A DNA stretch of 64,000 bases, from contig NZ_FCNY02000003.1 of assembly GCF_001544575.2 (NCBI RefSeq), forward strand, positions 1 through 64,000, written 5' to 3'. Below, one piece after another: positions 1-8,493 of this stretch. Every line of letters begins with the position of its first letter. Within the stretch, counting starts at the first letter, position 1. The notes beneath the pieces are model-generated. The model did no database searches. It had not been told where the DNA came from and was given only the letters and a program-made list of their open reading frames with translations. The DNA is from Caballeronia cordobensis. Its GTDB lineage: Bacteria > Pseudomonadota > Gammaproteobacteria > Burkholderiales > Burkholderiaceae. The position numbers and the translations under genes were made by a program.

Positions 1-180
1 CACCGTCGCCGTGACCGCCGTCGCCATGACCACCGTCGCCGTGACCACCGTCGCCATGACCACCGTCGCCATGACCAGCGCCGCCGTGGCCACCGTCGCC
101 GTGACCGCCGTCGCCGTGGCCACCGTCGCCGTGACCGCCGTCGCCGTGACCACCGTCGCCATGGCCGCCGTCGCCGTGCC
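1..180. repeat. 15-bp-period short repeat
   Basis: The stretch is built from caccgtcgccgtgac-like units of 15 bases, which read as GGHGD-type pentapeptides on the minus strand. Units vary by single bases, so this array looks older or less homogenised than the adjacent 90-bp array. It continues past the window edge. Confidence 0.85.
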
Positions 181-1090
181 CATTACCGTGGCCATCGCCA
201 TGACCGTCGCCGTGACCGTGGCCATCGCCGTGACCGTGGCCATCACCATGCCCGTCACCATCGCCGTGCCCATTACCGTGGCCATCGCCATGACCGTCGC
301 CGTGACCGTGGCCATCGCCGTGACCGTGGCCATCACCATGCCCGTCACCATCGCCGTGCCCATTACCGTGGCCATCGCCATGACCGTCGCCGTGACCGTG
401 GCCATCGCCGTGACCGTGGCCATCACCATGCCCGTCGCCATCGCCGTGCCCGTGACCGTGGCCATCGCCATGACCGTCGCCATCACCATGACCGTGTCCG
501 TGATGACCATGACCCCCCGTATCTCCGCCGGAATCGCCGCCGCCGGAATCACCCCCGCCGGAATCGCCGCCGCCGGAATCGCCGCCGCCCGAATTGCCGC
601 CGCCCGAATTGCCGGGGCCTGAGCTGCCGTTTCCGGTCGATCCCGATCCCGTGCCGCCCCCGGTGCTGCCGGACCCGCCCGTCCCCCCCGCGCCGTTCGT
701 GCCGCCCGCGCCCGCGGTTGAACCCGGCCCCGCGCCGACCGAGCCCGAACCGGAGCCCGTGCCCTGACCCGAGCCCGAGCCGGCCGCGTTGCCGCCGCCC
801 GCTCGCGATCCCGGCGAGCCATCGCTGCCGCGGCCGCCTTCGAGCAAGAGGACGACCGACGACTGCGTATCGACCGACGGTTCCGTCGACGGCGACATGC
901 CCGCCGGCGAATCCGCCGCCGCAACCGTCATCGCCCCGCTCAGGCCGACGGGCGCACACCCATCGGAAGACTGGCTGTTGCAAGGAATCGCCGTCGTTTG
1001 CGCGGACGCAAAATTGGCGGCGGCCGCGGCGATTACGATCGCGCTGAGCTTGATCACCGTGTTCAAGGTTTTTTTCTTAGGATTACTCAT
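1..1090 (-). CDS. Secreted Gly-rich, His/Gly/Asp-repeat protein (3' end cut by window)
   Basis: The reading frame is open from an ATG at 1090 to the left edge, 363 codons without a stop. The first 30 residues are a signal peptide: a lysine-rich start (NPKKK), a hydrophobic core, and a likely cut after ASA. About 60 ordinary residues follow, then a Gly/Ser/Ala/Thr-rich linker (about 90-180) with repeated GGGNS and GGGDS units. The rest is almost only His, Gly and Asp. Part of it is a 30-residue repeat encoded by a 90-bp tandem repeat, and the distal part is a five-residue GGHGD-type repeat. Such tracts could bind divalent metal or form an extended surface or matrix polymer; that is inference. 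No known domain was recognised, and the C-terminal end lies outside the window, so a surface anchor cannot be judged. Confidence 0.8.
   Translation of the reverse strand, partial: MSNPKKKTLNTVIKLSAIVIAAAAANFASAQTTAIPCNSQSSDGCAPVGLSGAMTVAAADSPAGMSPSTEPSVDTQSSVVLLLEGGRGSDGSPGSRAGGGNAAGSGSGQGTGSGSGSVGAGPGSTAGAGGTNGAGGTGGSGSTGGGTGSGSTGNGSSGPGNSGGGNSGGGDSGGGDSGGGDSGGGDSGGDTGGHGHHGHGHGDGDGHGDGHGHGHGDGDGHGDGHGHGDGHGHGDGHGDGHGNGHGDGDGHGDGHGHGDGHGHGDGHGDGHGNGHGDGDGHGDGHGHGDGHGHGDGHGDGHGNGHGDGGHGDGGHGDGGHGDGGHGDGGHGDGGHGGAGHGDGGHGDGGHGDGGHGDGGHGDG
181..500. repeat. 90-bp tandem repeat, about 3.5 copies
   Basis: Units start at 181, 271 and 361, with a partial unit from 451. Units 1 and 2 are identical and unit 3 differs by one base (cccgtcacca to cccgtcgcca). 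The unit length is a multiple of three, so copy-number change keeps the minus-strand frame and adds or removes 30 residues. The near identity points to recent expansion. Confidence 0.92.
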
Positions 1091-1639
1091 GTGTGCCCCG
1101 TTTAGTCTTTCGTCGTCACGCGCCACGTGAAGCATCAGACGCGATGTGGGGCAAGAATGACAGGCTGTACGCCGCGTTCTGTGCGGTACTTAACCCGGCG
1201 CTGGGGCGTCGTCATTTAACGACGTGCGAGACCTCGCAGAGAACGTTTGCGAACGATCGGCGATAAGAGAAATGCGATAGCGATCGTGGCTTCATGCGCC
1301 GGATCGTTACCCGGCAACGGCGGACATTGCGTGCGCGCACATGAAGCATCGAAGCGTCGAAACACGTTGGGCGAAATCGTTTCGAAAGCTTTGTATCGAT
1401 GAATCGTAGGCTATCTGTATGGTTGGGGCGTCGTCAAGCGCCTTGTGTGTGATGGACCGCAAATGACGATAAGGAATGCAAACTAATCCAGATAGATTCG
1501 TCTGACATATAACATTGAACAGCGGGAAATGGACGTTGAAACGCAAACGAGCGGCCACATTGGGCCGCTCGTTGAATCATGCCGCCAAGGGCATGAGCGA
1601 ATCGAATCGAACTCGACGGATCTTCAGACCCGCTGAAAA
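1091..1639. other. Non-coding upstream region of the repeat protein
   Basis: This 549-base gap separates the repeat-protein start from the stop of the glycosidase-like gene. It is less GC-rich than its neighbours and should hold the repeat-gene promoter. A weak dyad CGTCGT, six bases, ACGACG lies at 1207-1224, and a strong hairpin lies at 1546-1573. An 83-codon frame at 1307-1558 (minus) has no ribosome site or recognisable features and was not called. Confidence 0.5.
1546..1573 (-). terminator. Hairpin after the glycosidase-like gene
   Basis: AACGAGCGGCC pairs with GGCCGCTCGTT around a six-base loop, an 11-bp stem about 67 bases past the stop at 1640. On the minus strand it is followed by only a short T run (GCGTTTC), so it is a plausible but not classical intrinsic terminator. 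Confidence 0.6.
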
Positions 1640-2731
1640 TTACATGGGGTGGCTTGCCACGAAGTTCTTATACGCCCAGTAAGCATCCTTCGGCGTCTGA
1701 CCGTCCGACTTCATCAGGCCGAATGCGCCTTCGCTGTCGTCATACAATTCGAACGCTTGAATCGACTGGATGTTGTACTTCGAGGCCACGCTCTGGAACT
1801 GGGCCATCATGCGGTTGCCGGCCATGTACGAGGCGATCTGCGCATCGGTGCCGTAGTTCGGACGCACGCCGAATTCGTTGATCCACACGGGCTTGCCGAA
1901 GGAATGCAGCACGCCGAGCATGTCGTAGCAGCCCGTGCCGCCGCATGCGCGCGTCATGTCGCCCTGGTCCGAATACCAGTGCCATGCGGTGATGTCCCAG
2001 TTCACGGTCGGATGGCCGCGGGTGCCGTCGGGTTGCGAGCCGTCCATGAGCATCTGGAAGAACGAGTAATGCAGCCACGTACCGTTCACGATGATCTTGG
2101 CCGAGCCATCCACCGACTTCACGCCTGCAATCAGACCGCGGATCACGCCACGCGCGACCACGAACGGCTGGTTCCTGTACTGGTTCCACTTCGTTCCGTC
2201 GACGTTGCCGTTGAGCGCTTGCGCCTCCAGCTCGTTCGCGACTTCGTAGTACTTGTACTTGTACGTGCCCGCGACCTGCTTGCCGAGGTTGTAGCCCGCG
2301 TTATAGGCGTCCTGCTCGTTATTGAAGCCGGTGCCCAGCATGATCACGGGGTACACCGTCACGCCGCCTGCTTCCATCGTCTGCGCTATCTTGGCGACGA
2401 CCTTCGCCGAGGCCAGGTTGTACACGGAGTTACGATAAATCTTCGCGCCGATATCGCGCAGTTGCGCGAGTTGCGTCGCGACGGCCGTGGAATCGTACGC
2501 GCCGCCGTTCGTGTTGCGGCCATTCGCGCCGTAGAAGATCGACGTGCTGGTCGAAGCCTTCGCGGTCGAGTCCGGCAGGGCGCTCTTGTCGGTCGCGGCG
2601 AGATCGACATCGCTGCCGCCGCCGCAAGCGGCGAGCAGCACGCTCGTCAGCACAGCGGTCGCGATCGCGGCGGCCTTGCGCGCCGAAAACAGGTTGAACG
2701 AGCGAGGAGTGTTGTGTTTGCGGTTCGTCAT
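1640..2731 (-). CDS. Glycoside-hydrolase-like lipoprotein (TIM-barrel, GH39/GH5-type)
   Basis: From the ATG at 2731 the protein has 363 residues. A basic start and hydrophobic segment lead to a lipobox LLAAC (Cys about 36), so it is predicted to be a lipoprotein in the envelope. Two motifs spaced as in clan-A glycosidases are visible: VANELE (acid/base Glu about 167) and WINEFG (nucleophile Glu about 286). It also carries the WHWYS and FELYDD features of TIM-barrel hydrolases. The substrate is unknown; in other bacteria such enzymes trim exopolysaccharide. In-frame starts also exist at 2743 and 2818, and none has a good ribosome site, so the N-terminus is uncertain. The gene stands alone, on the same strand as the next glycan-related genes. 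Confidence 0.75.
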   Translation of the reverse strand: MTNRKHNTPRSFNLFSARKAAAIATAVLTSVLLAACGGGSDVDLAATDKSALPDSTAKASTSTSIFYGANGRNTNGGAYDSTAVATQLAQLRDIGAKIYRNSVYNLASAKVVAKIAQTMEAGGVTVYPVIMLGTGFNNEQDAYNAGYNLGKQVAGTYKYKYYEVANELEAQALNGNVDGTKWNQYRNQPFVVARGVIRGLIAGVKSVDGSAKIIVNGTWLHYSFFQMLMDGSQPDGTRGHPTVNWDITAWHWYSDQGDMTRACGGTGCYDMLGVLHSFGKPVWINEFGVRPNYGTDAQIASYMAGNRMMAQFQSVASKYNIQSIQAFELYDDSEGAFGLMKSDGQTPKDAYWAYKNFVASHPM

Positions 2732-3353
2732 TGCGTTTAGCATTGCTAATCTATTGCGCAATGCTCGTGAATTCTCAGCACGCTGCAGGACCCTCCCGGC
2801 AATTGCGAGATCCAACAAGGGTATGTTGGCATCACGCGGATCCGTGGCCCCGCCGGTATGACATTAGTTAGTCATCCAGACGACAGGCGAAACACGACCG
2901 GCTACGCGACGCCAGAATCGGGGCGTAGCAAGTAGCCAGAACGGCACGGATTTGCTGACAAGGTCCAGCGCGCAACACGGCAAGCGCTGGATGGCGGAGT
3001 CGAGCAAACAGTTGCGTTCGCTCGCATGGACCTACGAAATGACGAACAAGCTCAATTCGAAGGCGGGCGTCGTCGGAAGGTGGAAACGTTTGCGTCGCGA
3101 CGGTCAGAAATGCCGATTATTTCGACTCGCTGACACCGTGCCGGCAACCGTTGCCGAAAATCAGACAACGGACGCAAGGTTATCGTCTTATGAGATGAAT
3201 GTAAACGACTGCAACAGCAAAAAAATCCATTCGCTGAGTTAGCCACAGCAAAACTTACTTATTCATCGGTGGAATGGGGGTTGCGGCTGGCTTCGGACGC
3301 TAACAACGCAGAAGGGTCGAAACAGGATAAGCAGGAGTACGGAAATGCAGCGT
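2732..3353. other. Long non-coding gap between surface-glycan genes
   Basis: About 620 bases without a convincing gene. A 96-codon frame at 2952-3242 (+) and a 64-codon frame at 3052-3246 (minus) lack ribosome sites and resemble no protein family, so both were rejected. A short dyad ATGAC, eight bases, GTCAT lies at 2858-2875, upstream of the glycosidase-like gene, and may be part of its promoter. Nothing else was recognised. Confidence 0.45.
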
Positions 3354-4334
3354 CTAACGGCCAAAACGTCTGACGAAACAGTAGAAGAGCCACGGATGAA
3401 TTTTGAGCATGGCCATCACAAAAGACAGCTTCGGGCGATGGTCCGAATACATGCCGAGCAGATGCGCCAGGCGAAGTCGTTCGGCGACGCTGTCTAGGAT
3501 AGGCTTCGCCAGCCCATACGTCGGCGCCTTGATCGCAGCCTGGAATGCGATGGTGCGATAACCGTAGACATATTTCAGTCTGAAGAGAAGTTTGCGGTAA
3601 TTTCGAATCGGCATCGACGCCGTGCTTTCTTCGACGCGGTCCATGATGGCAAAGATGTCGACGATCTTAGGATTGAAACGCGTCGAAATGCCCGATTCGC
3701 GATACATGTACGAGTACAAGGTATCCGGCATGAGCCGCACGATATTCGACTTGCCTAGCGTCTGCACGGACACGCAGATATCTTCGTAAATCAGTCCGCT
3801 GGGATGTTTGATCGCAAGAAAGATGGAGCGGCGCACGAGCTTATTGAAGCAATATGCCTGCATGGACAGATCGAGAATCTTCTCGACCGCCTCGACGCCG
3901 CTCATGATGGCGTCGCCGGCTTCGACGCGATAATTGATCTTGCCTTCCGGGCTGATGTTCTCCGCGGCAAAGATGACGACATCCGCATTGTGCCGCTCGG
4001 CTTCTTCGATCACCCTGCGCACGAGATCGTGATGAACGTGGTCGTCGCTGTCCACGCACAGGACATATTCGCCGCGGGCCGCAAGCGCCGCGATCCTTCG
4101 CGTCTCCGCGAGGCCCTTGTTTTCAGGGTTTTTGATGAACTGCCAGCGAATTCTCGATTGCTGTTCGAGGATGCGCAAGGTAATTTCGCCCGATCGGTCA
4201 GGACTGCTATCGTCGACGGCGATGATCTCGAAATCGGTGGAGGTTTGTGACAGTAGTGAGTCGAGACACTCTTCGATATACGGCTCAACTTTATACACGG
4301 GCACGAGAACACTGATTTTTGGCGGTGCGGACAT
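3354..4334 (-). CDS. Family 2 glycosyltransferase (GT-A fold)
   Basis: This 326-residue protein starts with the classic GT2 opening (ISVLVPVYKVEPYIEECLDS), followed by the nucleotide-binding AVDDSSPDRSG motif near residue 40. A CVDSDDHV segment near residue 95 holds the metal-binding DxD. No membrane segment is seen, so it is a cytoplasmic or peripheral enzyme. It would transfer a sugar from a nucleotide-sugar donor to a surface glycan acceptor; donor and acceptor cannot be told from sequence. An AAAGGG ribosome site lies upstream of the ATG. Its neighbours (a glycosidase-like lipoprotein and an SGNH lipoprotein) suggest cell-surface polysaccharide work. Confidence 0.88.
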   Translation of the reverse strand: MSAPPKISVLVPVYKVEPYIEECLDSLLSQTSTDFEIIAVDDSSPDRSGEITLRILEQQSRIRWQFIKNPENKGLAETRRIAALAARGEYVLCVDSDDHVHHDLVRRVIEEAERHNADVVIFAAENISPEGKINYRVEAGDAIMSGVEAVEKILDLSMQAYCFNKLVRRSIFLAIKHPSGLIYEDICVSVQTLGKSNIVRLMPDTLYSYMYRESGISTRFNPKIVDIFAIMDRVEESTASMPIRNYRKLLFRLKYVYGYRTIAFQAAIKAPTYGLAKPILDSVAERLRLAHLLGMYSDHRPKLSFVMAMLKIHPWLFYCFVRRFGR

Positions 4335-4460
4335 GAATGTTTTACCCTTTTAACTGCACGGGAGTGCTTATTCAGGAAGGCGACTGCGCCCAAGGAGTTT
4401 ACTTTGGATGCGAAGAGTATGTACTAGGGTTATTCAGCAGTTCTGCTTTCACGATGTGAA

Positions 4461-4505
4461 GCGCAACGCACGCACGCGAAGAAGAACCGAATGCGTGCAT
4501 TGCGC
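4461..4505. other. Long imperfect hairpin downstream of the SGNH gene
   Basis: GCGCAACGCACGCA (4461-4474) pairs with TGCGTGCATTGCGC (4492-4505) with one mismatch, around a 17-base loop. It lies 55 bases past the stop of the minus-strand SGNH gene. No T run follows, so it may be a Rho-assisted 3' end or an mRNA-stabilising stem. Confidence 0.45.
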
Positions 4506-4559
4506 AGATCGATCAGAACGCCGATGTATTTCACATGGCGTGAAGCGGCTGATACGCGA

Positions 4560-5591
4560 TCAACGGCCAAGCCCGTTTGCCGCGATCTGCTGCTCCACGT
4601 ATTGCGCGAAGAGCGCATGCATGCGCGTGGTGGGATGAAGGTCGTCCGCGAACATATAGGTCTGGTCCGCGTTCGAGGAGGCATACGTAGCGGGCGAGCA
4701 GAGCAGCGACGTGTCGTGCGGCGTCTTCGAAGGATCGCATGCCTGCGCGGTATTGGATACGGTGAAACCGTTGGCCTGATAGTTCGCGATGGTTTGTGTC
4801 GTCCAGGTATAAGCGTCGATCTGGATAACCTTACCTTGCAGACCGTTCGCCTGCAACGCGGCGTTGAGCGTCGTGTTGAAGAGTTGCGAGAGCTGCGTGA
4901 AGTTCGCGCCGCCATCCGACGATTTGATGCCGTCGGGCGAGAGTCCGATGTTCGGCACATTGATCACGACCACATGCGTCGCGCCGCCTTGCACGATCTG
5001 CCCGACGAGTTGCGCGAGCGTCGTGGCGGCCGTCTGCACGGTCGTGTTGGCGGCGGGCGGGCTGCCGGCGCGCAGCACGTCGTTCGCGCCGCCCCAGACG
5101 AGCACGAGCTGGCCCGGGTTGAAACTGCCGTGAGCGGACAGATAGCTCGCAATCTGCTGATTGACGGGCATTTCGATATCGCCGATCACGTCGGTCAGGA
5201 ATTGATTCTGATTGGCCGGCGTGGCGACGGTCGAGCCGCCTTGTGCATAGCCCAGGCCGCCGCGCGCCTTCAGTTCGTGGCCGAGATCGATGGTGAATGC
5301 CGCAGTGAGCGTGTCGCCGTAATACTGCGCGACGTCCTGCGTCCACACCTGGCCGGGATTCGTCGTGAAGCGTCCGCCGCCGACCGCGCCAGCGATGGGC
5401 GCATAGGTTCCGACGTCCGAAAGGCTGTCGCCGAACGATACAACCTGCAATTTGACGCCGCCCGCCGGCTCCGTCGAGCCGCTCGAGCCGCCTGAGCCCG
5501 AGTCGCTTCCACCGCCGCATGCGGTAAGCCATGCAACCAGCAAGGCAGAAATTGCCTTGCGCAAGCCGAGTGAAATTCCGCTATGACGCAT
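4560..5591 (-). CDS. SGNH/GDSL-family hydrolase lipoprotein
   Basis: The protein has 343 residues. The signal sequence ends in a lipobox (WLTAC, Cys about 25), followed by a Gly/Ser linker. Block I (VSFGDSLSDVG) gives the nucleophile Ser, block III (VWGGANDV) the Asn, and block V (DDLHPT) the Asp/His pair, so the catalytic set is complete. The family includes esterases, lipases and polysaccharide O-deacetylases. As an envelope lipoprotein next to glycan genes, deacylation of a surface polymer is a reasonable guess, but a simple secreted esterase is equally possible. The pectate-lyase-fold gene lies 121 bases upstream on the same strand. Confidence 0.85.
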   Translation of the reverse strand: MRHSGISLGLRKAISALLVAWLTACGGGSDSGSGGSSGSTEPAGGVKLQVVSFGDSLSDVGTYAPIAGAVGGGRFTTNPGQVWTQDVAQYYGDTLTAAFTIDLGHELKARGGLGYAQGGSTVATPANQNQFLTDVIGDIEMPVNQQIASYLSAHGSFNPGQLVLVWGGANDVLRAGSPPAANTTVQTAATTLAQLVGQIVQGGATHVVVINVPNIGLSPDGIKSSDGGANFTQLSQLFNTTLNAALQANGLQGKVIQIDAYTWTTQTIANYQANGFTVSNTAQACDPSKTPHDTSLLCSPATYASSNADQTYMFADDLHPTTRMHALFAQYVEQQIAANGLGR

Positions 5592-5712
5592 CGCTCGTCC
5601 TTCCGTCGTTCGTTAGGGCGGCTCTCGGCCGGACGATGAATCGTCAGGCGGATCGAAGCCGCGACCCCTGGAAACGGCAAGCAAGAAAGATGCGCTGCAG
5701 CGCGAAAGGACC

Positions 5713-6756
5713 TTATTCGGTCGCGCAGTCGTTGCACGTATTGTCGATATAGCGGGCCGCCTTTCCTTTCTCCGGCGGGCTGATCTGCATATAGCCGCCG
5801 TCGAGCACGTTATGGCGGACGACGTTGCCGCTATAGTCGACGCCGCCCTCGCCATTCGACCCGCCGGTGATGTTGCCGCCATTGATCATGCGATTGCATT
5901 CGAGGACATTGCCGCCTGTATCCTGCGTGGCGTCGTTGTTCTCGGGGCCCATGCGGCAGTTGTCGGCGAGGTTATAGGCGACGCGTCCGTTGACCGATCC
6001 CACCAGCGCGACGCCGTAGAGCGGGCAGTTCGCGAACGAGTTGAACACCAGCACCGCGCCGGTGCCGCCGCCGTGCCCTTCGGTCTGAAACATCGACTGG
6101 CCGAAAAAGTCGCGGAAGCTGTTGCCCGCAAGAATAAAGTGATCGACCGCGCCGTTCGTCTGGACAGGAATATCGTAATGACCGGGATTCTCCCAATCGC
6201 GGATGCGCGTCGGATTCGCGCCCACGAAGTTGCAGCCGACGAGACTGTTCCCCGTCGACGGGCCTTCGTAATTGAACATGTTGCTGTCCGCGCGAACCGT
6301 CTTTTTGAGCGTGACGCCGGGCTCGCACTGAATATGCCGGTTGCTCGCCGTGACCACGACCGTGTGATTGAGCAGATACGTGCCTGCGGGCACGAGCACG
6401 TCGCCGGCGTCGACCGCGGCCTGGAACGCCCTGGTGTCGTCGGTGGTGCCGTTGCCCTTTGCGCCGAAGTCCTTCGGGCTGCGCGGATTGACCAGTTTGG
6501 GTGGCACAAACGCGGTCTGCGGGCAACTGGCCGTGGCCGGGACGGGCGACGTGTCGAGGCTCGCGTGGATGCCGCTGCCCCAGCCCGTCGTGCGATACCA
6601 CCAGCGCATGAAGCCGCCGCGCGAGAAGTGGTCCTGCAAGCGGCCTTCGTCCCATGCGGCGTAGGCGGCGTGAACCTGCGTCTTCACGCCCGGCACGGCC
6701 GCCGCGAAGGCGACAACGCCAACGACCAGCACGCCGATCACGATGGGTCGTCTCAT
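5713..6756 (-). CDS. Membrane-anchored right-handed beta-helix protein (pectate-lyase superfamily)
   Basis: The protein has 347 residues with a single N-terminal membrane segment (residues 4-22). After a spacer comes the Pectate_lyase_3 signature FGAKGNGTTDDTRAFQAA near residue 95. The rest is the repetitive Asn/Gly-rich pattern of a parallel beta-helix (GNSFRDF, AYNLADN, GNVVRHN). Such domains bind or cleave polysaccharides, as lyases, epimerases or tailspike-like proteins. The catalytic type cannot be set by eye. It probably acts in the periplasm on the same glycan as the neighbouring glycosyltransferase and hydrolases. It is divergent from the flippase gene to its right. Confidence 0.75.
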   Translation of the reverse strand: MRRPIVIGVLVVGVVAFAAAVPGVKTQVHAAYAAWDEGRLQDHFSRGGFMRWWYRTTGWGSGIHASLDTSPVPATASCPQTAFVPPKLVNPRSPKDFGAKGNGTTDDTRAFQAAVDAGDVLVPAGTYLLNHTVVVTASNRHIQCEPGVTLKKTVRADSNMFNYEGPSTGNSLVGCNFVGANPTRIRDWENPGHYDIPVQTNGAVDHFILAGNSFRDFFGQSMFQTEGHGGGTGAVLVFNSFANCPLYGVALVGSVNGRVAYNLADNCRMGPENNDATQDTGGNVLECNRMINGGNITGGSNGEGGVDYSGNVVRHNVLDGGYMQISPPEKGKAARYIDNTCNDCATE

Positions 6757-7027
6757 TGCGTGTCCCCCATCCTATAAACGAATTTCAATTCCGACCGTCC
6801 ATGATAGTTCGCGTGGCGCGCGCCGCCGAATGCGCGGGCCGCCGAATGATCCCGAAGATTTACCCGGCGCGGCCGCGCCATCGGTGCGATAACTCACTTC
6901 CCGCGTGAAAAACCTCTGCGGATTGGTCTTCCGCGAAAACGGGTGGCGCGTCGAACAGTCGATGCCTTGTCTTTGCTGCACGCTCCTTTTCGATTCATCC
7001 AACAAAAGAAGCCATGCCGGAGGAAAG

Positions 7028-8410
7028 GTGCTGACCGCAACCGTGCAATCGGTAAGAGACCGGGTAAGAAATCGTCTGGGCGGCGTTCATCAGGACCACA
7101 AGCGCATCGCGAGAAGCGCGCTCGTCCTGCTCGTGTTCGTGCTCGCCGGAAAGCTGATCGGCGCATCGAAGGAAATGGCGATCGCGTACCGCTATGGCAT
7201 CAGCGGCGCAGTGGACGCCTATCAGCTCGCGCTCACGCTCGTCACGTGGCTGCCCTCGACCATCACCAACGAACTGAGCGTCCTGCTCGTCACCGCGCTC
7301 GTCGCGCTGAGAAAGGACAAGGCGCAGCAAGACCGGTTTCTCGGCGAACTGGAAGGCGCGGGACTCGCCATCGGCATCGTGGTTTCGCTGCTGTTGTATT
7401 TCTTCTGGCCGCACATGGTGGGCTTCTTCTCGGGAAGCCTCTCCGATTCGACCCGCGAAATGTGCCGTCAGATGGTCATCGGGATGACGCCCGCCGGCGT
7501 GCTCGCCTTCACGATCTGCATCTCGTCGGCGCGGCTGCAGGCGTCGGAAAAGCACATCAACACGCTGCTCGAATGCGTGCCGGCCATCGCGCTGCTGGCG
7601 TTCGTGCTGAGCGCGCGCGAGCACGCATCGATCATGCCGCTCGTGCTCGGCACGACCATCGGCATCGCGATACAGGCCGCGTGGCTGCGCATCCTGGCGC
7701 GCAAGGCGGATGCCGCGCCCGCCCGGCCGCGCCTGTCTCTGAGCGCGCCGCAGTGGCCGCGCATGATGCGCTCGCTCGCCATGCTGCTGATCGGCTCGGT
7801 CGTGGCGAACCTGTGGCTGCCCGTCGACCAGTATTTCATGGCACAACTCGGCGACGGCGCCATTGCGACGCTCGGCTACGCCAATCGCCTGCTGTCGCTC
7901 CTGGTGAGCATGGGCGCGATCGCGATCAGCCGGGCGACGCTGCCGATTCTCTCCGAGATCCTGCATCGCGGCGATCATACGCGGGCGCGCAGCACGGCGC
8001 TGAAATGGTCCTTCGTGATGCTGGCGGTGGGGACCGTCGGCGCGGGCATCGCCTATGCGCTCGCGCCGTACGCGATCGCGCTGCTGTTCCAGAAGGGCGC
8101 GTTCACGAGCGAGGACACGATCGCGGTCACGCGCCTGTTCCGCTTCGGGCTTTCGCAGATTCCGTTTTCCTTCGGCATGTGCGTGCTCATCCAGTTGTTC
8201 GCGGGCGAGGCGCGCTACAAGGCCATCACCGTGATATCCGTGATCGGCTTCGCGGCCAAGCTGGCCGCCAATGCGGTGCTGGTGCGCTTCCTCGGCCCGC
8301 TGGGCGTGCCGCTCGGCACGGGCGTGGGCGCGGCGAGCGTGATGGCGTGCTATCTCTTCTGGACGCGATTCGCGCCGCCTTATGCACCGGACGCCGGCAC
8401 GGACCGGTGA
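7028..8410 (+). CDS. MurJ/MviN-like MATE-family lipid-linked sugar flippase
   Basis: A polytopic membrane protein of about 460 residues with some 12-14 hydrophobic segments. It matches the MurJ/MviN branch of the MOP superfamily (GKLIGASKEMAIAYRYG near the start; LPVDQYFMAQLGDGAIATLGYANRL mid-protein). The frame is open back to 6905, but the GTG at 7028 has GGAGG immediately before it (7019-7023), while upstream codons read as low-quality sequence. GTG is therefore chosen. Housekeeping murJ is normally beside genes such as rpsT. Here the neighbours are glycan genes, so a role as a Wzx-like flippase for a surface glycan is inferred. Convergent with the synthetase gene. Confidence 0.82.
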   Translation: MLTATVQSVRDRVRNRLGGVHQDHKRIARSALVLLVFVLAGKLIGASKEMAIAYRYGISGAVDAYQLALTLVTWLPSTITNELSVLLVTALVALRKDKAQQDRFLGELEGAGLAIGIVVSLLLYFFWPHMVGFFSGSLSDSTREMCRQMVIGMTPAGVLAFTICISSARLQASEKHINTLLECVPAIALLAFVLSAREHASIMPLVLGTTIGIAIQAAWLRILARKADAAPARPRLSLSAPQWPRMMRSLAMLLIGSVVANLWLPVDQYFMAQLGDGAIATLGYANRLLSLLVSMGAIAISRATLPILSEILHRGDHTRARSTALKWSFVMLAVGTVGAGIAYALAPYAIALLFQKGAFTSEDTIAVTRLFRFGLSQIPFSFGMCVLIQLFAGEARYKAITVISVIGFAAKLAANAVLVRFLGPLGVPLGTGVGAASVMACYLFWTRFAPPYAPDAGTDR

Positions 8411-8437
8411 AGGGCTGAGCGCTTCTTTTCGACGCCC

Positions 8438-8475
8438 CAAAAAAATCAGCCGCCCCGGACCTGCGGGCGGCTGAT
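8438..8475 (-). terminator. Intrinsic terminator of the synthetase gene
   Basis: ATCAGCCGCCC (8445-8455) pairs perfectly with GGGCGGCTGAT (8465-8475), giving an 11-bp GC-rich stem and nine-base loop. Seven A bases (8439-8445) flank it and read as a T run on the minus strand. It lies between two convergent genes and can serve the minus-strand gene as a classical terminator, and perhaps the flippase gene from the other side. Confidence 0.88.
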
Positions 8476-8493
8476 GTCGAGAGGCCGTGACAA

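Noticed and set aside
181..450. Possible CRISPR-like array
   Set aside because: The 90-bp units are directly adjacent with no unique spacers and are in frame inside a coding sequence.
11..622. Plus-strand Ala/Val/Thr-rich frame of 203 codons
   Set aside because: It is the antisense shadow of the His/Gly/Asp repeats. The minus strand has a start with signal peptide and a continuous frame of 363 codons.
1649..2740. Plus-strand frame of 363 codons opposite the glycosidase-like gene
   Set aside because: High-GC antisense frame without domains; the minus-strand protein has a lipobox and catalytic motifs.
2952..3242. Plus-strand frame of 96 codons in the long gap
   Set aside because: No ribosome site and no recognisable protein features.
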